NCBI GenBank assembly: GCA_006386115.1
Contig: VFIW01000097.1
Coordinates: 1-64,000, forward strand
Direction of reading: 5' to 3'
From: Globisporangium splendens
Taxonomy: Eukaryota; Oomycota; Peronosporomycetes; Pythiales; Pythiaceae
Length of the DNA: 64,000 nucleotides
Shown here: positions 52,658 to 62,126 of the stretch, in pieces
Position numbering within the stretch: the stretch's first letter is position 1
How the letters are laid out: the number at the start of each line of letters is the position of its first letter
The notes under the pieces: generated by a model
Seen by the model: only the letters and a program-made list of their open reading frames with translations
What the model was told of the DNA's origin: nothing
Database searches by the model: none
Made by a program: the position numbers and the translations under genes

Positions 52658-54034
52658 GTGGCTGTCCTTGGGGTACAGCTGTGCTGTGTGTCCACCCTGG
52701 TCTACGTCAAAAAGTATCTTCTTTTTTTTTCGTGTGGACTGTATTTCAGTGCACCCAGCGTGCAATGCTGTGCTTGTATCCATTGGTGTCAAGTCCCAAA
52801 TTTCCTGCGTCTCGGGATCAAGTTACTCACAAAGAATGTGGCAGCAAGGACTCTTTCTCATCTCGAAGACTACCTGCCAGAGTATGTCGTGCTTTTGGTC
52901 GACCTGTTCAACGCTATCTACTTGCCATCGTGCATGCAAACTGCGAGTTCAATGCACACAGTGGCACTGATCATCGCTCTTGATCTCAGTCAAACGGTGT
53001 GGGAGTTGTGCCGCATCGAGACCAGCGCCACCATGATGCAGAAAATGATGAAGCGCTGTTGGAAGCGCAACCCGGGCACGCAGCAGACAGACTTCTTAGT
53101 GCGCCTCTGCCTCCAGCCGCACGCTTTCACTCAACAAGTGGCGCAGCAGATTCGATTACGGGTGTGTTTGGATCATCAGCTTTCTGCTGCGCATCAAGAC
53201 ATACTCGTCTCTCTGGCAAAGCCTCAGATTTTGGCTCAGGAGGGCGGACAAACGAAAATTCGCTCGCAGCATTCAGCACGACGTCCCTGAATGCGAACAT
53301 CACTAGTGTGTCTCCAATCAAGATATCTACAGAAATCCTCGACCCAAGCCCAAAGACCAAGTTCTCTGACTCTACTGAGAGAGATGCCAAGGAATTTCAA
53401 CCACGGCCCAGCGCTTGTTGGCTTCACTTGCGTCCTCGACTTTCAGCAACCAAAGGCGCGGAATCAAGCGGCCGCACAAACGTGATCGAAGCTCCGAGTT
53501 GGTCCTTCAGGCATTGCACAGCCTGTTCACGGTGGAGTATCTCGTGCTGATCGAATACGTCGAGTGCATCATCCCCTTCGTCTATGTCGTGTGTACCGCA
53601 GTACGAAGCCGCCTCCCAAGCGAAGTGTGCAATCCACCGTTATCCAATAATGACACCACGAGTTTTCACTGGTCGTTGTTCGCCAACATCATCCTCTACA
53701 CTGCACTCGAGCTCTGCACTTTTGTTATTCTCAATCTGATGCACTGGTGGAATTTCGCTTCTTACCACTGTTCCAGCTAGCGTTCGTACTGGAAAATCAG
53801 GTGGAGCTCGTGCAAGGCAAGCTTGTGTTGTGGGTGATCATCTTGTCGCAGTTTCAGCTTGTTCAAAATGGTAAGAACGATCATTCACGAAAAGATTGGT
53901 CTGCAAAACTTGTAGACTTGACTTGTGTTTTCTTGTTCGCGTTCGCAGGCGCCGACTTTACTTTTCATTTTCATGGCTCAAAGGACAGGAGCAGGGGCTC
54001 TAAATCTAAATCTCGATTTTGTCTGACTCGGTGA
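52658..54034 (+). pseudogene. Decayed multi-pass membrane protein gene
   Basis: Coding-like stretches alternate between frames. The first has EYVVLLVDLFNAIYLPS and MHTVALIIALDLSQTVWELC (frame of 52658, to about 53160). A Ser/Thr-rich segment follows in another frame (53160-53480), then FTVEYLVLIEYVECIIPFVY and SLFANIILYTALELCTFVI (frame of 53415, to about 53745). The next is LAFVLENQVELVQGKL with VLWVIILSQFQLV in a further frame, ending across a plausible intron (53871-53948). The hydrophobic helices and loop pattern recall a large family of oomycete multi-pass proteins of unknown function. Three or more frame changes without good splice sites suggest decay. Confidence 0.5.
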
Positions 54035-54483
54035 CGGCAACGTCGATTGATTAGCACATGACGACCATCAAAAGCGAAAGTAAGTCACGACAACTCTGTA
54101 TGCATCGACCTGATCAAGCAGTATTCGCGATTCCAGCTGATACAGCAAGAAAACGACAGCGTATTTGTCTATTGTGCGAAAAAAATCATCAACCATTTGC
54201 ATGCCGCGAACTCGAAACGGGTACTTGGTGGCACCGATACCTGGATCGCTTGGATCTTCTCAACGTGCCGACCAATGAACACATTTCGACGCACAATATG
54301 TGCTTGATAAGCCTGGTCCACGACGTGATATTACCATTTTTCACAAATATTCATCTTGCATCGTATCCTTCTCTTCAATTCCTTTTGAGTGTTCAGTTTG
54401 CCAGAGCGGTGAAAAAAGTGATGGATCCCGTATTCTTCATGTCTGCAATCACTCACTGCTCACTTCTGCAAGCAACCACGCTG
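54035..54483 (+). other. Possible coding fragments, unassigned
   Basis: An ATG-initiated ORF runs from 54058 to 54525. A second frame, open from about 54075 to 54300 and preceded by a GTAAGT, reads IKQYSRFQLIQQENDSVFVY and looks more protein-like. It may be an exon of the decayed gene to the left. I cannot assign either. Confidence 0.2.
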
Positions 54484-55907
54484 TTAGATTGCTTCATCGG
54501 CCAGCAAGTTTCGAAACGCATTTAGTTTTTGTGTTCGCGCAGCAGCTTTGTCCTCGCACGAACCGTCCACCTTCGAAGCAACGGTCATCATGTGTTGCAC
54601 ACATGCAGAAACCGTGTCGTCGTTTGCAACATCCCATAGCGGCAGTGACTCAACCAGCAGTTGCTCAAATCTGTCCATCGTTTGATCAAGCGCGGACCCT
54701 CGGCATCGGTTATTGTGTATCCAGTTCTCCAAAGTGGCTTGCATATTCCGAAAATCGCGGCGTCTGTTTGTCGTTTGCCGCTTCTTCACCTCCCAATCAT
54801 GAAGCGCGGGTGCATTCTGCTCTTGTAAATACCCGATCAAGTCGTTTTCACTTTGTTTCAGCCTGTGCATTGCACCATACCCGCCACGATGAAAGTGAGT
54901 CAAAGCCCAAAAGTACAAACACGCAAGAAGAATTTATCCTCAACCAATTGTTGAACCACATACCTTTCCAGATCAGAGAGTGAGTAATCATTCCACGATG
55001 CTTGAATGGACACAATACAGTCCAAGATACCTAGAAGGATCGTTGCCTCAAACGTCGATTCGCACGCCTTTTCCGTCACGAAGGACACGACCACATCGAT
55101 CGCTTCCATGAACACGAGCCCAAGGATTGATCGCTGCTCATGCGTCACTCTCGACGCGTACTTTGTCGCAAATATGGACATCGCCGCTTTTGTGTCCGCT
55201 GCATACGCTTGAATCACAGTGACCTGGTCAGATAAGGGACGCGAACTGAAGTCGTCTGCAATGCGCATGTAGCTTTGCACTAGCTCCAGCAAACCGCGAT
55301 TTGCTGGATCGTTCTTCAGTTTGATCACTGCGTCTCGTAATGCTGTCGTTCGTATCCCCGCCTCCACTTCTCTCTTGTCATCAACTTTCGATAAACCTTT
55401 CGCACAATGGCTCGCACTCGACTCCACTGCCATGTCTCCACATGACGCTACGTGAGAGACTGGCTCCGCACACAGTATCACGTCTTTCGGCGATTCTTTT
55501 CGCGCATTCACACCTTGATCCGGTGTCTGTACTGCATCGTCTCTATTATCGTCGTCTGCATCGTCGTCTGCAATATGAAACACATCATCACCACCGCCTC
55601 CTCTCTCCTCATCTCCCCCCGCCAACTGCGTCATTCGCCGCTTCATTCGCTTGAACGCCTTCGCCGTTTTCCGCCGCAGCCGCGCCGACATCGTCTTCAG
55701 CTGCTGCTGCTGCTGGTCGACCTCAAGGGGCGCTCGCCGCAGTTTCTGCGCCGCGCGGGTCACGTCCTGGAGCCGCCGCAGCGCCGCAGTCGCGTCTTCC
55801 ACACTCTTCTGCATGAGCGCCAGGTGTCTGCCCATGAACTGGTCACACGGTGCGCGCAGCACGCGGCGGTCGAGCGACGCGAGCAGCTCCTTGTACACGT
55901 CACCCAT
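54484..55907 (-). CDS. Family X protein 3
   Basis: Exons are 55907-54964 and 54862-54484 (101-nt intron GTATGT...CACAG), giving 440 residues of unrecognised function. The N-terminal helix (MGDVYKELLASL, then ALMQKSVEDATAALRRLQ) matches the family pattern. A basic region (ARLRRKTAKAFKRMKRRMTQ), a Gly/Asp-rich acidic run (about residues 98-130) and a helical module (about 190-315) follow. The intron splits an Arg codon after its second base, at the same place and phase as in other members. The last exon is the C-terminal module: MDRFEQLLVESLPLWDVAND. This is the left end of a same-strand tandem array with no frame break. Confidence 0.78.
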
Positions 55908-56321
55908 GCTTCCCAGAGTCGAGAAAGGGAAAATGCGGAAATCGGCGATTGAACCCTGCTCTGATTGGTTGAGCTGTATTTACTATAAATCAGTAGATAT
56001 GGAATATCGGATATAAGATATATACCGTCTGCTTTCGCATGAAAGAGCAGGTGGGGCGATTCTGCTTGCATTGTCTCAAAAGCATCAAAAGAGTTTCGCA
56101 TGATGTGCCTGTGATATCCGTCTGCCACGACTTGTTTGTGTGAACAATTGTCAGCGAGTCTGGCATGCTGGACTCTGTGGAGGCTGGCTAAGAAGTGGCG
56201 CTCACAGATTGAGGGCACTACCACCAACTCTCACAAGGGCAAGTCCTTTTCAGTCATATCCTGCGACTTCCCTTTCCAACCGAGGAAGGCATCCGAAAAG
56301 CTGCCACTGGCGATTTGAATC
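55908..56321. other. Intergenic within the family X array
   Basis: This stretch is A/T-rich near 55980-56030, with CTGATTGG at about 55960. No gene is seen. Confidence 0.45.
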
Positions 56322-56944
56322 TTATAACCAGTGCAACTCGCCGGACACAAATGTCTTGAGAAGGTCATGCGAGCTGTTCGGAGCATCCAACAAATAACCA
56401 TTACCTGGTAAAAATGGGATGCAAGCAAGCAGACAGATCGGCAAACCCAGTCGTGATTGCAAGTGCATATCTTCAACCATAGACGCTCCCACACGATGCA
56501 TTTGGCGTTCGGCACATTGAATGTCGTACAGCGTCATCGCAATCGTAGAAATAAGGTCTCTGGTCCGCCTCACTTTCTCATCGTCTTTTTCCTCCCAGCT
56601 GTACGCTCGATCAGCGAGTGCGACGCAAAGCCGAGCCTGCTTCTCAGGATAATCGGCTCCACCCATTAAAGCCGAAGAGCAAGAGGTTGCAGTGGCAACG
56701 TTAGCTCAGGTAGATGCGATTCTAGCTGCAGCATAGTTCGCTCCTCTGCACAGTCCACCGCGATTGCAGTATTCGAAACACCTTCAGTGGTGGACACGGC
56801 AACTTGCGCGTCGGTTTCTTCTTCTATGCCTTCTTCTGTCTCCATTGCACAGTTATCTGGCGGTGATCGTGGCTCCTCCTCCAGCCAGGGTGCACATGAA
56901 CTGCCAACTTGAGTGGGCAGTAGTAGCGCATCCTCAGTAGACAC
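56322..56944 (-). pseudogene. Family X fragment (linker plus helical module)
   Basis: Two adjacent open stretches (56944-56666 and 56666-56322, different frames) read an acidic linker (METEEGIEEETDAQVAVS) followed by EKQARLCVALADRAYSWEEK and RRTRDLISTIAMTLYDIQC. The second resembles the CIVLAFEL module of the 58934-61161 gene and the CIILAMEI module of the 62127-64000 copy. Neither the N-terminal helix exon nor the C-terminal module is present. It is probably the remnant of a further tandem copy fused to the 3' end of its neighbour. Confidence 0.5.
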
Positions 56945-58203
56945 AGTAAGTTGTGCAGCAGGCTGAATTCCGCAGCGTCTTGCGCAATGGACCCACAGAG
57001 TTGGAATAGTGGTGATCTTGGCACAACCGGGATTGCACTGATATCGAGACCCTGTGCCAGGGGTTCCAATCGCGATCGAACCCTGTCATGCAAAAAATGT
57101 CTGAGGTCACTCCCTGGATGCCGCCACAGAATAAAAGCAAACGCACCAGGTGAAAAGCGTTTTGGCAGCCGTGTAGTTCGCATCTAGGGTTGCCACATGC
57201 ACCAGCAGCAACGCTGCACACGTTTTTCGCTGCTCTGGGTCGTCGCACGCTGCGATGATTTTCATAGCGGTCACGACAAAATCCCCAACTCGTGCTAGAG
57301 CAGAATTGAAATAGCAGTTGGCGCGCAAGTGCGGACTCGCCGTTTCCATGACACGCAAAGCAGCCACTACCGCCACCAAAAAGTCTTCGAATCGACCAAC
57401 ACCCTCGTCTATATTCGAAGAAGCGCAGCTGCTGATCATGTGCTGACGCGCTTCACACGGGATTTCAACTTGAGCGCCAGTTTGCAATGTCGCATCATTG
57501 GTCGCTCTTCCGCTGGTGTTCGAGGTCAAGGGTATTGCTTCGGCGGCTTTTCTTCCTCCTGCAAAGCAGCGGTGCGTTTAGCGATGACGTCGGCTCTCAG
57601 GATAGGCGCTTGAATGTTTTGAGTGTCGACATCATTGCCAGGTTCGAAGGGTTCACTCTCGATTGAGTTCGCCGTCTGGACCAATGGTGACGAGCTATGT
57701 GGCCGAGGCTCGACTGGATCCATTGGAAAGTCCGTCGAGTCAGAGTACACCGCTGTCAGTTCCAACGGCAGCGCCTCTGGCAGCGTATTGGCCACTGGAG
57801 TCGTGAGCGACAAGTCCACCAGTGCGCCATTTGTTTGCATCAACGTATCCTCCCGCTTTAAAACGGCACCATCGGCATTAGAGCACGCTGGACCACTGAC
57901 ACGTTATATGGCGTCCACCACACGTACCTGTTGCAGCATCAGCGCTTCCATTGGCACATCAAGCAGCTTTCCCATTGCATCGTGCAAGTCTTGTTGGAGT
58001 CTCTGAATCGCTGCCAGTACTGAAGCACTGGGATCATGGCTCTCGTCATAACTCCCGCATTGCTTCTGCCTCTGAAGCCGCTGCATCGCGCCGGTGGCGT
58101 CCGCCAGTGCGCTCTGCACCACCGCGAGCTCTTGTGCGAGCAGCGCGTCGCAAAGAGCACTTTGTACATGCGCAGCGTCGACACCATTTTGCTGATTGGG
58201 CAA
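56945..58203 (-). pseudogene. Family X copy with frameshift(s)
   Basis: Exon 1 (58203-57928) encodes the N-terminal helix (ELAVVQSALADATGAMQRLQ) and ends at a GTACGT donor. Exon 2 starts at 57855 after TTTTAAAG and encodes an acidic Ser/Pro linker. Near 57530 the frame is lost: ...EEEKPPKQYP stops, and the helical module (CASSNIDEGVGRFEDFLVAV...) continues in another frame with no plausible intron. A further intron (57146-57083, GTGCGT...GACAG) joins TLFTW to VRSRLEPL, at the same position as the TTFSQY/HRVRTRL junction in the 58934-61161 gene. The frame is lost again near 56960. It is either a pseudogene or an assembly with single-base errors. Confidence 0.6.
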
Positions 58204-58933
58204 GTGTTGCAGTGGGTCGGAAGAGCGAACAGATGGTGGTTCATACCGTGTATTCTGTGTGACCCAACTGAGTGCGATGTGTTGTTTTTAGTTAATTGGA
58301 GACGCACTTCAACCAACTCAACTTTGTTGCACTTGAACGACACACACACACACGAACAATGATAGATCACCACCAATTTAGTTGGTGCTAAGCCACGAGA
58401 TTCTCTTGAGACATCCATGAGCACTGCATAGTTGCAATCGCAAAAGCATGGCAAGAGGTCAGTCAGTCACCAGGCAAAACTTCAAGGTGACAAGAGTGAT
58501 GTGGAGACACATACCTGGCAAGCGCGACGGCGAGGTTGGGATATCTCGCCCTCACGGCGGAAATCCTATTGAGCAGTTGAACCCTTGCGTGCTTCATCGT
58601 ACCTTCCTCCTCGAAAACCCTCGTGGTTAATCATGCTCATTTCCATGTTCATATGTGCAAATCAAGGCTACCATATCCATGATGCTAAAGACTTCCCCCA
58701 GTTCGCGCATATTATACTATCAGCTTGGTAGACAGAACATCTTTTTGTAGGCTCATAACAGCAGTCAAGTCTCAAACACGCTTCGTTTCTCCGATGACCC
58801 TTGTGCTCATGCGACTCTTACTAAATCAAAGTATCTTGATGGCCATCACTCTCACAAGCAATAGGTTTTTGTAGATGGACTGGTCGATCTCGCCATTTTC
58901 GTCACGAAAATTTCGTGAGTTGCTCCAAATATG
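58204..58933. other. Intergenic within the family X array
   Basis: No coding signal is apparent. A CA/TG microsatellite lies at about 58339-58352. It holds the promoter of the 58203 copy and the 3' flank of the 58934-61161 gene. Confidence 0.45.
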
Positions 58934-61161
58934 TCAAAGGCAGGATGAGATGTCGCACGGAGGTTGCTTGAGTGGAGGGACCAAATTGGTATCTGACTGA
59001 TCCCTGTCATCGGCTCGTCCTGCTTTGCTCGTCATGCGCCACTGGTTTTCGATTCTCTCGCTTGACGGTTTTGTCGTGACTGACAGATGTGGTTTTGTTT
59101 CCACGTCGTCTTTCACGATAGGCTCCTTACGTGCTTTTGCGACGTGAGCTTGCAGGATTCGAAGCGACCTACAAGAGTAAGGGTGCCAGTTCCCATTTGC
59201 AGTGTTAAGAGAGAACCTGAGAGGATAGACAAGTTGCACGTACTCCTTCATTTGTTGGAATAAACTGGACTTGGATGCAGCGACCGTGAGCATATCGACC
59301 AGATGGTTGCACACGCTAAACTTGTCCGCTGGGATTGGTTGCGCGAGAATGGACATCACGATGAACTCGAGAGCTTCTTTCACTTTGGACGCTTTGTCCT
59401 TCTCCATACGTGCTGCAGCTTTGCTGTCCATGTGGACGATTGGCAGAAGCAATGCGGACGCAAGCGAGAAAATGCGATCAAAGGACTCCAGGCTCTCCTT
59501 GGATGTCATGCCGACAACGTTCTTCGTCACAAAATCCAGAGTCAGGGACGGCTCAGGGCTTAACTTTGGAGTTTCTGTACCAATCTGGTCTACTTGGTGC
59601 TTCAAACGCTGTGCTTCTCTATTCCATTGCTCGACTAGCACCTGCTGCGACCTGGTCAATATAAGTAAGCACGTGAGGCGTCAGTGATTCAGAACAAAGA
59701 GAAGGGATGCGCTCCAATCAACTTACTTTGTGACGCGCGCGTTCAGCTTCGTAATCCGAGCAATAGCGGTGGTCATCTGGTCAACCAACTGCTGGTACGT
59801 CTTGTGCGCTTTCATCTTTTGTGACGACAAGGGTTGGCCAACGGTGCAGTTCACTGCAATTTTTAGCGATCTGTGGATCGTCGACGTCTTCAGAGTCACA
59901 TTGAGCTGGCTTTGGAGAGACTGGAGGAAGATGGCATGGAGAATCCGGATGAGATCGGTGAGATGCTCGATCACGGTTGGGAACTCGTCGATCTGTTTCG
60001 CCATGACCTGGCACCTCGTCGTCTGGAACTGCCACGGGGTCCGCTGCCTCTTGCTGGCTACTGGTGGTTGTGTAGGGATCTGCTCCTGCTTTTGCTCCTG
60101 CTCTGGCTGCTGGTGCGGTTTCGGATACTGCTGCTGCTGCAAACTATCCAGGCGAGTACGAACCCTGTGCTTGCATATCAAATAACACCGTAGTCAGCTC
60201 TCATTCGACGTTGATCAACTGATGTACATAGGCAGGCAAACAACGTACTGGGAGAACGTTGTCTGCAGCCGAGGACTCTTGCGCTGTCCATCAGACAGCA
60301 CAAAGAGGACGTTTGCTACGACTTCTGCCACTGCACCACTTTCATCGTGCTCTATCTCGTCAATTGCATCCAGCATCGTATTCAAGCACCACTCCAAATC
60401 GGTAAGCAGGTCGTCGTCTATCCGTCCGTGGCTGGTCTGCTCGACCTCGTTCAGCAGCGTCAGCGTCCCCACAAGGATGATGCCAAGCTTCCCGAGGTGC
60501 CTCTGTTTGTCGTGCGCCTCACTGAGTTCGCTTAGTTCGAACGCAAGCACGATGCACTCCTCGACATGAACTTTTAGGGCAGCAGGTGTCGAAGACTCTG
60601 AGGAACCCGCCTTGTCTGTTGTGTCTGATGACGCGTCATTGGAGGAAGCTGGATCCTGCGTTGGATTTGGCGATGGTGTGCGGTTGTGGCTGGAGATATC
60701 GTCGCTGGGAGCTGACGGAGAGACCGAATCGCACCGTCGCCGCTTTCCATTGTGCGCCTTGGAAGTGTGGATGCTCGCTGACGATGCCGACGTACTGCGA
60801 TGCTATATTGACGCACAATAGTCCCGTAGCATTCGAGCCACCAAATAGAAGAATTAAGACACTACATTGCAAAACCAGCGTTCCCAAAACCAAGATCACA
60901 AACCTTCGGTAGTGCCTTTGCGATAGAAGAAGCGACTTGATGCGCAGCATGCTTCAATTGCGCAATGTCATCGCACAACGCCGTCAGACGCGAATCGGGT
61001 AGCCCTACTCTTCCGCTTGCGCCGCGCGCTTGCTGCAGACGCCGCATCGCCGCGAGGGCGACGTGAAGCGCGTCGCGCACCTGCGTGAGCTCTTCATGCA
61101 GCGCTGTGCTGTCGTGTGGCGCTTCCGCAGCGAAGTCGCCTCGAGTTGTCTTGTTCATCAT
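58934..61161 (-). CDS. Family X protein 4, longest intact member
   Basis: Exons are 61161-60904, 60802-60245, 60169-59727 and 59651-58934, giving 658 residues with all phases consistent. The order is an N-terminal helix (ALHEELTQVRDALHVALAAM), a Ser/Pro linker with a KRRRCDS basic patch, module A (ECIVLAFELSELSEAHDKQR), the exon junction TTFSQY/HRVRTRLDSL, a Gln/Pro/Glu-rich spacer, a helical stretch (RCQVMAKQIDEFPTVIEHL; LKIAVNCTVGQ), a phase-2 intron in a Lys codon, and the C-terminal module (ESFDRIFSLASALLLPIV). The function is unknown. It is the best reference for the frameshifted or stop-containing neighbours on both sides. ATTGGCTG lies 151 nt upstream, as in two other members. Confidence 0.78.
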
Positions 61162-62126
61162 TCACTCGGCTTCCTTTTTGAAGGAAACGCGGTCAAGTTG
61201 TTTGTTCCCTTCCCTTTCGGAAAGGACACAAAATTACTGGAGTTGTATCGATTTATGGAGGCTGTTGTATTATCAGAGTCGAGCATTTTTCACAATCACA
61301 ATGGTTGACTGCAGCCAATTGCAACCAAAGTCTCACCAAGCACTTGAACACTTGGCGCCTGGCATGGCATGAACACGCACACAATTATCGTCTCTGTGTC
61401 TTCGAACCCAAGTCTCATCGATTAGACGTTAATGTGGCGTGAAAAGTTGCTGAAGGCGGTCTGGCTCAATGCCACTCGACCCTGCCCGACAGTGTTGTGG
61501 AAAGCGCCAACACAGAGCTCTTACCTTCAACGTTTGCGCAGCTGCTTCAGCCAACGCTCGTGCGCCACACTCTTCTACTCACTCGTCACGAAATGCGAGC
61601 AAATCTTAGCTGCTGACGTTGTTCGTTTGGGGCATGCAATTTGAGATCAGGACAGCCATTTTGATTCCCGCCAAAAATTTGAACCAATTGCACATTGATC
61701 GATTTTAAGAGAATATCGCTTTTAGACGGTTTAATGGTTTAATTGTTAGAATCACAGCTTTGTTGTTTCATCAGTTATAACTATTTGAGTTGAAATCTGC
61801 ACTTGAGTGGGATAAACACTCGGACTTGGCCAGTGGGTGTTGGTCCTCAGTTTGCTTCACAGTCCAATCGAGAAGCGCATCTTGAGCTGATGAACTGAAG
61901 CAATGGTTTCAGAACGAAAGGATGCCTGGGCATTGCACATCGACCTCCTCAACCCATTTCCAGGCTGCTGCAAGCGAAGAAGAGCGATGGAGGAGCTGAT
62001 AGTAATTTTTGACATTTCCATCTATTAAAGAGCTCGTGTACATGTTTGGCATGGCGCAAGCAAACCGCTCTCTTTACACTTGTTGTCTCGTTCACATGCA
62101 CATACACGTACTCAACAATTCTTTCC
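61162..62126. other. Intergenic within the family X array
   Basis: No gene is seen. 61650-61810 is markedly A/T-rich. CAGCCAAT at 61312-61319 is the inverse CCAAT element of the downstream (minus-strand) gene. Confidence 0.45.

Noticed and set aside
57060..57090. A tRNA B-box-like word (GGTTCGATC) on the minus strand.
   Set aside because: It lies in an exon of the family X copy, and no A box or cloverleaf could be drawn. I found no convincing tRNA or rRNA gene in the window.
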